The notes under the pieces: model-generated
Databases searched by the model: none
The model's input: the letters and a program-made list of their open reading frames with translations, nothing else
Told to the model about the DNA's origin: nothing
From: Archilochus colubris
Taxonomy: Eukaryota; Chordata; Aves; Apodiformes; Trochilidae
Assembly (NCBI GenBank): GCA_023079485.1
Contig: CM041083.1
Location: forward strand, 110,835,554 to 110,899,553
DNA length: 64,000 bases
Direction: 5' to 3'
Made by a program: the position numbers and the translations under genes
Shown here: positions 22,601 through 34,300 of the stretch, piece after piece
Layout of the letters: every line of letters starts with the position of its first letter
Position numbering within the stretch: the stretch's first letter is position 1

Positions 22601-22984
22601 AGGCAGTATGACACAAAAGCTGGACTGTCCTCAGCTAGTTTGGTTATCTTTGTGGGGCACTCAGAGCTACACCCTGGGTGTATCAGAAAGGAAAATATTT
22701 TTTTTTTCCCTGGTGTGGTGGTGCTACTGCACCTCCCCATGTACTACATGGGACAGATGCAAGAGGTCCATTAACTTTTGTGATGCACGGCAGAATCAAG
22801 ACCATATCCTAAGCTGAAACGCCACAAAGAAATATACATCTTCTAGTCTAGCTTTTACCAAAACTACCAACTGAAGTTTCTCAGCTGATACTGTTCCAAC
22901 ATGGGGAAAAAATGCATAAGCTGTCTCTATAAATTTACAATTTTACTGAAGCCATAATTATGCATGAAAGCATCCAGACTTCTT
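22601..22984. other. Unique sequence, no gene recognised
   Basis: Apart from a short T run near 22690, nothing was recognised. Confidence 0.5.
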
Positions 22985-23260
22985 CCAAAGTGTGCTGTAC
23001 TCATATTGATGTAAAATTGCCTTCTTTCTATTTGTAATGTAATCACAAATGCACTCCTCAGGTTTTCACAAATCCACTTTCTGCTTTCAGCAATAGCTGA
23101 ATGTGCAGCAACTCGTTATCAGTCATGAATATGAAGTTCAGTAACACTTGCACATCACCATCTTTTTACGTAAATGTCACATTCCTGAGGCCTCATGAAA
23201 AATTTACAGGCAAGAACAACAACCACATCGTTTAACACATTCATATAAATATTTATTCAC
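22985..23260. promoter_or_regulatory. Possible conserved noncoding element (weak)
   Basis: The sequence is non-repetitive and motif-dense, with attgatgtaaaattgcc, gttatcagtcatgaatatg, ttttacgtaaatg and cattcatataaatatttattc. These resemble POU/homeodomain, AP-1-like and bZIP half sites. Conservation is untested. Confidence 0.22.
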
Positions 23261-24180
23261 AGATGCTCTCCCTCCCCCCTTACAATGTACATGGATGGAC
23301 AGGCATCCACATCGTCTCCTATCCTCACACCCTGGCTTCCCCTCAGGCACCCTGGTTCCGCCACGAGTGGGCAAGATCAGCACAGGGCTGAGCTGAGCTC
23401 AACATAAATATGAGCTCAGCAGAAATACACATGGCATTCGTTCCTTTTGGGATCCTGGTCACAGAGGCAAAGTGTCAGAGGGACAAAGCTGGGACTTGTC
23501 TTTTTGTGCAGTGTTTGTTTATACACTGCACACGTTATGCCCAGTAACATGAAGCTGTCAGGTTCAAATTACAAATATACCACAAATGCCACAAGTAATT
23601 TATTTCTCTGCTGTGCTTGGGAAAACAATCTGGGATTAAAAAAAAAAAATTATTTGATGCTGATGTATTCTGATTGCCACTGCAAATATATATTTTTTTA
23701 TTATGCATAAGCATAGTTTTGATGTGATGGCCAAAGGTCTCAAAGGATTTGATGATGAGGGGTGGAGCCTATCAGACTTCAGGACCCCCTCCATTTTCGG
23801 TTCAGTAGGACTGTTTTGAGAACAATTCAAAGTGCTGTTTACTCTAAGATATCTTGTTCTAAAAGCGATTGACAACTTACACACACGTATGCTTTTCTTT
23901 GGGAAGAGGCACTGACAAATAAGCCTGTAAAAAGCATTAAATCCTAAATTTGTTATTTTATTGAGGCATTCTGAAAAATTACACTAGTGACTGCATTTGA
24001 AAAATCTGGTAACGTTAACTTTCACGACTGAAATATGATTTCTTTTAAAAGCCTTTTCCTTCATGGTCCCTGCCATAGGATCCACCCCAACATCTGGATA
24101 ACAGAATCCAGGCTGACAGACTAATGCACATGTGGAGGAGTGTGTCTGCTACTTTGCTGCTTCTCAGGACAGACACATTG
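23261..24180. other. Unique sequence, no gene recognised
   Basis: A short A run (about 10) ends at 23649. There is also an AT-rich patch near 23680-23705. No gene or known repeat was recognised. Confidence 0.55.
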
Positions 24181-24240
24181 TCTCCCTCTCTTTCTCCTTG
24201 TCCCCTCCTTTTCTTTTCCTTTCCCCCCCCCCCTTCTTTC
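24181..24240. repeat. Polypyrimidine tract with 11-base C run
   Basis: The plus strand is C/T only except for one G at 24200, and ends in a C run at 24223-24233. Long homopurine-homopyrimidine tracts can adopt triplex structure, but function here is unknown. Confidence 0.85.
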
Positions 24241-25421
24241 AATAAGACTGCACATGTCTTCCAGCTCTTCATTGCAAATGTGACCAGTATGCAATATTGC
24301 CTTGCATCAACACAGAACGTCTGGCTTAGGTGATACCAAGTAGTTACTGCCCTGGCTTTGAATGCTTGCTAGGTTATTAACCAGCACATCTGGCTCTCTC
24401 CCTAGGAGGGTGAGTTCTGCAGTGCCCCAGGAATTTCTTTCATACACCACTTTTATTAGCTTTTCAAAAGAATACGGATTACCACTGGAAAGGAAGACTT
24501 AGGTCATTTGCAAGCATATTGGTCCCCAGCCTATTTACCATGCTTAAAAACAATAACAGAAACTTGCTATTTGATTTTCAGAATTAACTTTTCCTCATTT
24601 TAGCATGGTCCTATTGTTCTTGTATTTAAAAGATCTGCTTAACTGAAAAAATGGCTGGTCATTTGTGATAGGTAGGATTAAAAAAACAAACCAAAACAAA
24701 ACACATTTCAGAAAGCCAGAAATATAACTTCATTTAGAAATAAAGCTCCTAGAAAAAAATATTCTAATCCTATATGTCCTGCAGACCTTACTTCATCATC
24801 ACAGGAGGGAAGACAAAAGGGCTTCAGGTTTAATCAAAAGAAAGAAACACACGTGTAACTCCACAGGGCAAATTTATCTCCTTTGCCCACACACAGAAGC
24901 TGCACGGGGCATGAAATTCAATTGCAAGAGTTATATTACTATAATGTCCTATCTGGACATCCCTATTTCAGTAATTTCAGAGTGGCCTTTTCTGGTTTTG
25001 TTTATGTCACTTCCAAAGCAGTTTAAGAACACTGGGAAAACTGCTTTTGTTTCCTTACTGAAAAAAGATCCGTATGGGGGGGTTACAGAGGTAGCTCTCC
25101 AGGGCTTTCCTTCTACCTGATTGGTAAAGTTCAACACTCTTGGCCAAAGCTCTCCTGTAGCAAACCTGGGAAAAGTTGCCCACCCACCCAGCTACTTGCC
25201 TACCTACCTACCTACCAACTCTCCTGGAATTCTACCCTCCCAGGAGGAACCTTCTTCTTAGTGCATCACCCTCAATGACTGAGTACTATTCTAGCATAGA
25301 TAATATTCTCCACGTAGGGTTAAATAAGTAAAGAGAAAAAAACTTCCAATTTGCTGGGCTTGCTAATCAATCTCTTTTGAAGTTGTGTGAGGTTGGAATT
25401 TCAGAAGCTGTCAGCACTCAC
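24241..25421. other. Unique sequence with a CTAC microsatellite, no gene recognised
   Basis: A (CTAC)4-type microsatellite lies at 25199-25215. A strong donor sequence GGAGG|GTGAGT occurs near 24411, just after a good acceptor (ctctctccctag), which leaves no room for an exon between them. A short A/C-rich patch is at about 24680-24705. Confidence 0.5.
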
Positions 25422-25546
25422 CAGCTTCCATTACTCCAAGTGGGAGTTGTTTGGCACTCACAGCTTTTGAAGGGATGGTATTTCATGTAGGTGTCTAAAT
25501 GGGATCGCTGCTCTCCGCTAACCTTTGGCAATTGCTTTTGGCTAGA
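25422..25546 (-). other. Possible 125-bp exon, minus strand
   Basis: On the minus strand, gatatttctggatgatcag precedes a 125-bp segment with one fully open frame ending at AGCTG|GTGAGT, a near-consensus donor. The frame encodes a polar peptide including KQLPKVSGEQRSHLDTY and a CEC motif. It is not recognised. It begins in phase 0 and ends with two spare bases, so it cannot be followed directly by the 19853-19948 candidate in that candidate's open frame. Confidence 0.2.
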
Positions 25547-26227
25547 CTGATCATCCAGAAATATCACATCACAATGAGGAACATGTAAGTACTCATAGAA
25601 AGTGTATTTTAAAACTACACATAAATAGCCCTTACTCCTCCAGCCAGGAAAAAGAAACAACGTTCTGTGATTGCCCCAACCAAGGAGGACAGCCAGGCAA
25701 AAAGTTCACAAACTTCAGTAAATTCATGCAATGAAAAACAAAACAAAAATTCCTAATTATGTAAATGAAAACAGTGAATGTTTTCAAGAATGTTACAATC
25801 TTACTCAGAGATTTCTGCCAAACAGGACAAGAAGTTAAGTCCTTCACATAAAATCCTGATTTCTTTAGATCAGTATCAGAACTGAATGGATGCCTGGTCA
25901 AAACTCTAACCCATAAATTCTAGTATCAAATAAATTACAGTCAACAGAACATAAAGATCTTCTCACCTCCTCAGGTCTGAATCTTCTGAAAAGCCCACCT
26001 TGGCAGCATTAGACTTGGCATTATTCAGTCATCTCCAGGCTTAAAAATAACCACAACTCATTTCATCCACTAAAGTTCATGGAAATCCTTACAGGGTTTT
26101 TTCTTTGCTGCTGCCTATAAATTGCATTGTCTTCCTAGGGCTTCCTGTCCTGGAAACAGAGGCACAGAGGCACTAGCACAGAGATTCAACTGAGATTGTT
26201 TCCCCCCTCTTCTGCTGCTTTTATTTA
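25547..26227. other. Unique sequence, no gene recognised
   Basis: A minus-strand donor-like site (GAGGAG|GTGAGA near 25967) is present, but the segment upstream of it on the minus strand has stops in all frames. No coding exon is supported. Confidence 0.5.
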
Positions 26228-26236
26228 ACACACAGA

Positions 26237-26271
<35 letters not shown>

Positions 26272-26282
26272 AGAGAGAGAGA
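26228..26282. repeat. Compound microsatellite (CA)n-(A)n-(GA)n
   Basis: Alternating CA from about 26229 to 26250 runs into some 22 adenines (to 26272) and then GA repeats to about 26282. Such tracts are usually length-polymorphic. Confidence 0.95.
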
Positions 26283-26984
26283 ACTGGTAGAAGTTCCTTA
26301 CAGGAGTTAGAAGAGGACATCTGCAGGCAATTTAACATGAGGGTTTGTTTCTTTGTCAGCTGGCAACCCCTGGATAACTCTGTCATGTAACTTATATGCT
26401 AAAACATGATGTAGGACAGACAGTGAGATGGGTAAATATGGCAGCACATCAGTTTTATTTGATTAAGATTTATACTTTCTCAAAGGGAGCAGCCCTGCCA
26501 TAAACTATGAAAACAAATACAATCTTGCAGCAGAGAGAACGTCCCACCCTACTGCACTCTAATAGCTCTGATCTTCACCAAACCCACCTCCTGCTGCAAC
26601 CCAGGATAGTGTCTCCCTTCCTTTCAATGCAATTCAAGAAGCAATAGAAAACAGGGGGTTTTCAGGTGAGAAATGGGCATTTCTTCATTCCCTTTGTGGG
26701 GAGCCATCCCTCACAGCAGCCCTCTCTCTATTACCTAAGGACACACTTTATCCTCCTTTGAAGGCAATGGCAACAGAATGTGGAAAATCTCATGCAAGCC
26801 CAAGGTTGATTCAGAAATTTGTGCCTCAGTTCACTGTTTCCTGATGGTTTTTCAGGAACATAGATTGGCATCTGAAGCAGCTCTAGAGATAATCCATCTC
26901 ACAAAGTTCCCTCGCTCCATGTGTTTAACTTCCTCCCAACTAGAGGAATCTGGTCAAGTGAGGAATGCTCATCATTCTCGTTCC
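26283..26984. other. Unique sequence, no gene recognised
   Basis: A donor-like TTTTCAG|GTGAGA occurs near 26664 without a credible coding exon upstream. No repeat was recognised. Confidence 0.5.
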
Positions 26985-27300
26985 ACTTCTGTTCTTGTAT
27001 CAGATCCTATGTATTTTGACATTTATAGCCACCTATTTGAACGGAAGCGCTGATTAGATTCAATTGTTAAAATTACCTTCCTCCCCCTTCGTCTCTGTGT
27101 GCATGCTTTGGTTTGAATTATTAGCAATTTAAAAATCAATTTTGCAGTTAAATGTTTAATTATATAATTGCTTCTGTTGCCTAAATTTGTTTAGGTTGTG
27201 CTTTATTAGCATGTAATAACTGAGAGTATATTTTCCTCTGTCTGAGTTAATAATGTCTGCAATGGATCACACACCATTAGCCAACTGGCTGCAGTTCTGG
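26985..27300. promoter_or_regulatory. Candidate conserved noncoding element (strongest by texture)
   Basis: The 315 bp are non-repetitive and very dense in ATTA/TAAT and octamer-like cores: gattagattcaattg, gaattattagcaattt, gtttaattatataattg, tttattagcatgtaataac, gttaataatg, ccattagcc. There is no long open frame and no repeat signature. This density and the lack of decay resemble vertebrate developmental enhancers. Function is inferred only. Confidence 0.4.
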
Positions 27301-29221
27301 GACAACTCTGAGAGAACTGGAAAGATTTTTTGAACTTGTAACTAAAGAGTAGGTGGCTTCTTTTAGTTTCTCTAACTGAATGAATCTAAATTCCCAGTTG
27401 GCTTCCACTTCAAGTTTTAAGCATTTTTTGTACATTTGGAGGGCCTCTTAGTGTAAATGTTAGGCAGAGAAGCTCTGCTGTCCCAGACTTGGACACACAT
27501 GCCAGCTGGGTCGATGTCACACAGCACGCTGTGCTCTGCAGCCTTGTGCCCAGGTCCTCTATGTGGAGAAGTCCTGCAGGAGGGCTGTGCATGTCCCTGC
27601 CTACACATGTTCCTTCACAAGGAAGCTTGGAGACTAGGAGGAAAGTGGTTTAGCCTGTCTCTTGCTGATAAGGCAGCAAAGACTGTGCCCCAGGTGTCTT
27701 CAAGATATCACCTGTGCTTCTGCTGTGCAAATCTGAGCCCTGCCCTGACATCCAGACTCAGGTTTGGGACATGTCTGCTCCTGCTTAGCCTGCCATCTAC
27801 TCTCTGATTCCCAAAGGTTTCCTACACTTGTGTAAAATGTCATCTTGATAAGATTATATTGCTTTTAGGTTTGGAGCCAGCTTGTTTGGAGGAGGCTCAG
27901 GTGTTCTGTTACATATTTAGGATATGCCATGTAAGATAGCATTTGGTTATCTAATGAAAAGCCACCTACAAGTCCCCCTTCATGCTTAATGTAACTACTC
28001 TGGAGCCTCTGTGTAAGCAGTGGAAAGACAGAAGGAGCTTCCCAAGACAATTCACTACTTCCTAATATAGGTCTCTCCCCATTCTCCAAAGACTCAGAAA
28101 CTGCTGAAATCAAATACCAACCAAAAGCAGCTGAAGTTACACATCTTGTCCAGCACAGCCTCAGGCTCTCCCTGACAACTTGCCATTTTAAAGTTATCCC
28201 ATCTTATTTTATTTTCTCCTTCTGAAAGGGCAGAAAATGAGTGCTACCATTTGCAATGACAAGACCCGTCAGAGCAGAAAAGAGAAAACACAGAGGTTAA
28301 AAATGTTACACCCTCGGGAAAATAGCTCCCTCTCCAGTCTCCAGTGGGTCCCTCAGGGCTAGTGGAAACATTGTTGGTGCACGTTCAGATTTCTGCAGCA
28401 GTGATGCTATCACTGATTTAAGCCAACATGCCCCACTGTGCTTCCCCCGACACCCCCTCCAGAAGAGCAAGCAGCACTCAGCCTGTGGGTTGGCCATGCT
28501 GGAGGCAGGATTGTTCCCATGCTATTCACAGCTCTGACATCTGCCAGGTTTCTGGGTCCCTGGAAAATCTCTATATATGACCAAGGCAGTATGGACAAAT
28601 AATCATGTCAGATCATCCTGGAAGGCAGATTTATTTACATCCTTTTAAGTGCTGCTTTGCCAAATTTGAAATAGCAGGTTACAGTGTTCTACCAAAATTG
28701 TACTGTACTGCAAGGAGGTGATAATGACTCCCAGAAATTTTATCTTTGATCCAAGGTAATCACCGACAATATGAAATATATAATGGACATGCCAAACACT
28801 CTTTTCAGCTCTCAGGAGCAGAAGAAATTGTTCCCTTTTGTGTCACAAAAAACCCCAAACCACTGGAAGTAACAGAAGTACTAGCCTAGGGACACAGAAG
28901 ATGTAATACAGTAAAAGCCACCCACCTTAGTTAGTTTAACCATATTGTAAATCTGGATGGTAACACATATTTTTTCAGATTATTAGGCAGCAAAAAGCTG
29001 TCTTTCTGAGTAGGATCTGGTATTGAAGGGAGTCCACTGTAAAGCTTGTTGGGTACAGGACACACTGGCAAGAAAGCCATGGGATTTTTTAATTTTTATT
29101 TTTAGTTTGTAGGGGGGAGAACAGCAGTGATCCTTTCAGTCCCTCCTGTGCTTCTAGGGCAAAAAAGTCAAGATGCACATTTTCAATTAAAAAAGCCTTA
29201 AATTTCACCAAGAATACACCT
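27301..29221. other. Unique sequence, no gene recognised
   Basis: A 116-codon plus-strand frame at 27457-27807 is Cys/Leu/Ser-rich but shows no signal peptide or family spacing, and the opposite strand is also open over part of it. No CR1 or tandem repeat was recognised. Confidence 0.5.
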
Positions 29222-29489
29222 ATGGTACAGAATCGGTTTGTCTTTCTAATGGCACATGCCTGGAAATATCAAAATACTGACTACTGGCTTGAGCCAAAGA
29301 AGAAATATTTTTCACATCAGGAATTCAAATTTGCTTGGGAAAGAGCACTGAGTGTCTCAAAATGTCCTACTGAATATCGGGCAAAAAACGTATGGCAAAT
29401 GATAACGTAGCAAGTTGGTGGATGTTATCTAATCAAATTCCCATAACTGTTTATGAGGTAATGTCTGTATTAATAATCTAAAGAAGGGA
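29222..29489 (+). other. Short open frame of unknown status
   Basis: A 62-codon frame at 29222-29410 encodes an aromatic- and Lys-rich peptide that stops shortly before a region resembling LINE sequence. I do not recognise it. It may be chance or part of a decayed retroelement. Confidence 0.15.
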
Positions 29490-29665
29490 ATTAAACAGCA
29501 CATCAGCAAAGTATATTACATTCTGAAGTCAACTTTGGGACATCAACAGGACTGCTGAAATAGTCCAAAAAAGTCTTGAGATTAGAACATGGGTAGGAAA
29601 TAATGAAGTAAGATTTAAGGACGGTTGTTGGTATAAGCACGCAATATGAGATCAAAATACAGGAG
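29490..29665 (+). repeat. Possible degraded CR1/L2-type LINE fragment
   Basis: The run around 29568-29620 (cttgagattagaacatggg and aataatgaagtaagatttaag) resembles the LINE segment encoding the LDRLEEW-x(n)-MKFN region downstream of the reverse-transcriptase active site. The frame is broken by several stops, and the match rests on DNA-level resemblance by eye, so it is tentative. Confidence 0.28.
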
Positions 29666-31305
29666 GGAGGAGAAGAGAGGGAAATAACAGGAGGAGTGAG
29701 AAAGAGAAGAGATTCATTTTTGAGCATCGTGTGAAGAGGAAACACAACACCAAGGCCAGGATAAGCATCTTGCCCTGTTTGTGGGTTGCAGGAGCAACAA
29801 CTTTTGAAGTATGCCTTCCAGCTCTAGACAGTGTGACCAGAAGGATGATAACGTGGTGATTCATGACCAAGCATCAAGAAGAGCTGAAAGCAAGGATGGA
29901 TGCAGCTGCAGTGGTCAAGAGGGGAAGCCTCCCTGGCCCCCATCACCTGAAATGGACTGTGACCAGAACTAATGCAGACAGGCTGTGGGATGCTTGGCAA
30001 CTGCCCCTGAGCTCTCCCAATAAATCTCACCCTTAAGAAGGTGAGGAGGAGCTAAAGAAGTGTGAAAATAAGGAGTTTGTATCTGTACAGAGCAGATACA
30101 AAAAAGCTAGTCAAAAAGGGGAGATGGGTATCTGAATATGAGGAAATGATTCACAATAATGAATCATGGGGAATAATCTCCTAGGAAAGGTTGAAGATAA
30201 CCTGTAGCTTGGGATATCTGGGGCTGCATCATGGCAAAATGCAAAACCGTGATACATTAAACTGTAATCTCTGATTCAGTGGGAGATAAACTCTGCACAT
30301 CTTTAGCACATGCATATTTGTTCAAGGGCAGTCTTGGGCAGGTGGTTTCTGTAACCATTTGTTAAGGAAGGAGGAGACTGTCATTACAGCCTTCGAGAGT
30401 CCCAAGGCTGTCCAAATACAACAGTGGTGGAGCCCACCGAAGCAGATTTCCTTGCATTCTTTCTTTCTCTCACTGAAGCCACACAGAAAAGGGACAGTCT
30501 AGGAGGCATAAAACACAGCACTGGACAAGTGGACTTCTGGAGTCATGGGCCCCATCTGCTGGAATGGCCTGGACTTAATAAGGAGATACCTTCTTAGGCA
30601 GAGGTCTTGACAGTGATTTACAGGTAGAACACCAAAACTATGATTCAGAACCCTTCACAAACTCCAGGCTTTAGAAAGGTGGAAGAGGAAGAATCTCTTT
30701 TCTCAGTTTTCCCAAAGCCTTTTTGTCCTCTCTTTGTCCTTGTCCCAGTCTGTCTAGTTTGTCCTTCCCATCTTCTTGTAACTTCTCCCCACCCTCATCT
30801 TGCCACCCTAGCTCTAGTTTCCATGAGCATCCATTTTATGATTCCTGCCCATCTGCAGTAGAATGTTCAGACTTTTAATCATCTGGCAGCCTGCAGGAAG
30901 GAGATTTGAGCACATCTGATTCCACATAAGAAAGAGTTAGTGTAAAACATATATATCAGCCAGAACATTGAAAATGCATTTGGTACTCCTTAGTTTGCTC
31001 TCTCCTGCTTATGGAGAAGATAATTTTTGTTTAAAAATGGCCTCACTTAAGGAATTAGCCATGCCATTAGTCTACAGAACAATGGAGATTAAAGTCTCTA
31101 GACCATCCCCTATCAAAATAACATACTTTTCTTGGAACATGTCATTAGCAGTGTTTTCCATCTGGCAGTTGGCAGCAATCTTGGATTTTCTCCGAACTGC
31201 TGAAAGTTCATCAATTATAGTGAACAGAAGCATTATCTCTTTTTTCCTCCAGGAAGGAGGTATTTGTTCAGGCAAGGCTACCTCTATAAGAGGTAGAGTT
31301 CAAGA
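29666..31305. other. Unique sequence, no gene recognised
   Basis: Purine-rich DNA lies at about 29660-29715. A plus-strand frame at 30968-31363 opens with a hydrophobic stretch that could pass for a signal peptide but runs into the low-complexity tract at 31306 and matches no family. An aataaa near 30020 has no recognisable transcript attached. Confidence 0.5.
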
Positions 31306-31361
31306 GAAAATAAGAAAAAACCAAAATAAACCAAAACAAACCAGGATAAAAAAGAACAAAT
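31306..31361. repeat. A-rich tract with AAACC units
   Basis: Repeats such as aaaaaaccaaaataaacc and aaaacaaacc make up this low-complexity stretch. Confidence 0.85.
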
Positions 31362-34300
31362 AATTTACTCATGTAAACTATATGGCAATCGTTTGGTTAC
31401 AGTTCAGAACTTTACACTTCTTAGAAGTAAATCACAGTTTCTACATATCAGGAGAATCTAGTGTTCAAACACAGTAGTGATTATGGCATTTTTACAGGTA
31501 GTTGATGTATGCTGACAGAGGATGGAAATAACACACCATATTTTAGGCCTGGCAGTTTGGAGGTTCAGTGAATGAATGCTGGTGTGGAGGAGTGTCACCC
31601 ACATTCATGATAAACTCAGTTCCTTAATTTTATGAGAACCCAGAGTAAACCATGCTATCATTCAAGGAAGATTTAGCAACTGTGACTCAGCTAGCATTAT
31701 TAGGAAAAAAGCATAATGAAACTGAAACAATGGTGTTATCTTGTCAGTACAAAAGCAGGGGAAGAGCTTTTAAAGTTCTGCCAGAATAATGAATTAAGTC
31801 CCCAGTGAGGGGTAAACAAAGGGGGTGGGACTTACAGCTCCTCGGCTTCAGGGATTGCTGATACCAATGCTTTTACACATCTGTCACTGAGGGACATTTG
31901 TAACCCACAAGATGAAAGCCTGCATGCAGCAGTTATCCCAGAGCAGCTGTCAGGTAGCAAGTTTGCAGCCCAGATAACCCACAGAAGCTTGTTCACCTCT
32001 GTGTGCTGGGACTCAAGGAACCATCCCACATCTAGAGGCCATTGCAGACAACACATCCATGGGGTTGTCACTGATTCATACCTGTGGGAGGTTTGGCTCA
32101 TCAGTCAACAACTATCAGGAGTGGTTATTCTGCATTTTCTGGAGAGGATGGGAGTATGTTATCAAATTGACTCCAGTGGTGACATACTGTGATACAGCAG
32201 TATTACATACTCCATATGGATTGCCTGCTCAGCTAGGCTGCAATGTGTCTGCCATTAGCTTACTTCACATGTGACTTTAGGCAAAGCTTTTTGTATCTTT
32301 GGCTCTGATTTCTATGCTCTCACTCCTAAGTGAGCTGCCCAAGTATCATTTGATAAGCAGTGAAAGTAGTGCTTTAGCAATGCAAAGAATCCACAAAGAC
32401 TAGGATCTTAGCTTAAGACAAGACCCTAAAAAGAGGCAGGAGGAAAAGCCTGGCTTTATTCTCCTTATCCTGGAGGATAATAGTAATTCTGTTTTCCTTC
32501 CCTTCTTGTCCCCTTTGCCTATTCAGGCAGAGACTGCATTGTGCATACACAACTCCCAAAGTAATGAAGTCTTGGATCTTATTTAGGGACTTTACAATTC
32601 CAGGAAAAATAACAGATTATATCAGACCCAGAATATGCTCCTTAATAAATAATACCAGTTTAAAAAAAATCTGCTTTTACCATAACGCAACAGATTAGGT
32701 ACATCCAGCAGCATCTCTACACTGCCACAACTTGAAATTCAACATATTCTTTGGCCAGCAAAGGAGCTCTGGGATCAGGTTTTGTTACACTTCCAATGGC
32801 AACATGGGATGCTGTGCATGGAAATGTGAACGTGCCACAACCCAGGCACGCAATTTTCAGAAACATCTATGGAGTAATCCTTTCATTTCTTCTTTAAAAA
32901 TAAAAGGTATTCCTTTATTGTAGCATTAAAATAAGTTTTCAGATTTGCTTATCCCAATTTGATAGACTCAGAAACAACAACCTCTAGCTACATCGACAGA
33001 ACAGAATGAAGTTGTATGGCTACAGACCAGCTGAATTTGGCTCAAAGTGTTGATGACCTTTGAGAATTATTTTATAACAGAGGTCCTCTTGGATTAAGCT
33101 ATCAGGGACATGAAGTGTCCCCATTTTTCAAGTTGTACAAGGCAAAAGGTGGCTATGTCATCCACCAGCACCTCTATTTAGCTGCTGCCATTCACCTGTC
33201 TCTTCAGTCATCCCAGATCTCAAAATCATCACCAAGGAGCAGAAAAATCCTATCTTCTAGATATACACAGACCAAATCTTCCACCAGCATAAATCAGCCG
33301 AGATTCAATGAAAATTATACCCATTTATCCAGATTACACTCAATTCTTTATAAATGAAGTAATTTCTTTACCTACAAGCTGTACCCTGAACTCTTCCTCT
33401 CCCAGTGAAAGCCAAAGGAACAGCTGTAACTCATTTTTCTTTAGAATTGATTCCACAAAATCCCCTCCTCAGTGATGACCCATGCTAACTAAAGCCAAGC
33501 AATCACTTGCTCTTTGCAAATGAGGCTGCTGAAAGCAGAATTTAACCCTTAAAAAAATTACGAGTTTTATATTATGGTCAGTATATAGAAAGCACACATC
33601 ATTAAAACACTAAAAATTTAGATAACACTTGCAGTTTCTGTGACTACTGTTATAAGAACTAGAGTTTAAGTAATAATAGTGGAAAAGAGTTAAAAAATAT
33701 TAAAAAGTAAAAACATATTAAGAAATGTATGTAGATGACAATTACTCTTGCCTGTACGACCTAGCCACTGACTTTTTGGAAAAAAACTCTAATCTTTCCT
33801 TTGAGTTTGATAAGATCTAATTCGTGTTAAAATGTTACATTTAACACCAGTCTAAGCAGATATGTAGGTTCCAAATTACAAACTACCCAAAGCAAACTTG
33901 TTCAGACTGACAGGCAGAGGCTCAGCTTCTAGGTGAAAACTGTATTCAAGCACTTCCATTTAACACCCTGTCTGGAAAGAGAGCAAAAATGGTGCATTTT
34001 CAAAAAGTGACCCTTAGGGTACATAGAAGAAGAAATCCTCTTTTGCTCTGTTTGAAAACTGTTTTCCATCTGGTTGTTTGTGGCAACTGGTGATAAAACA
34101 ACCTTGATTCCCTGACACCAAGAGAAAAATCTTCCTTAGAACCATGCTTAACATAGAAAACTGCATAGCTCCCAATTAAAAGGACAGCCCTTTCCAGTGC
34201 CAGTGGCAGAGTGAAAGGTGAGGACAGAACTGGTTGCAGAGAATCCTGTGTACAAATTCCTCTCCAACGTGCAGACTTGTTTAAGAAAATGTATTCTGGA

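Noticed and set aside
22219..22740. 173-codon minus-strand open frame, the longest in the window
   Set aside because: It lies in GC-rich DNA where stops are rare, has no domain or signal signature, and its upstream end falls in low-complexity T-rich sequence.
24380..24420. Strong acceptor and strong donor close together near 24400
   Set aside because: Only about four bases separate them, too little for an exon.
25960..26060. Minus-strand exon ending at GAGGAG|GTGAGA
   Set aside because: All three frames of the segment upstream of the donor contain stop codons.
27457..27807. Cys-rich 116-codon plus-strand frame suggestive of a secreted peptide
   Set aside because: It has no signal peptide and no regular cysteine spacing. 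The antisense strand is open in two frames over part of it.
29990..30030. Retroviral LTR end suggested by aataaa in a C/T-rich context
   Set aside because: No paired LTR, TG/CA ends, primer-binding site or internal retroviral frame could be found.
30968..31363. 131-codon frame beginning with a signal-peptide-like hydrophobic stretch
   Set aside because: It ends inside an A/C-rich low-complexity tract, the antisense strand is also open, and no family is recognised.
31832..32101. 90-codon minus-strand frame ending at a GAGCT|GTAAGT donor-like site
   Set aside because: No convincing acceptor and no recognisable protein features.
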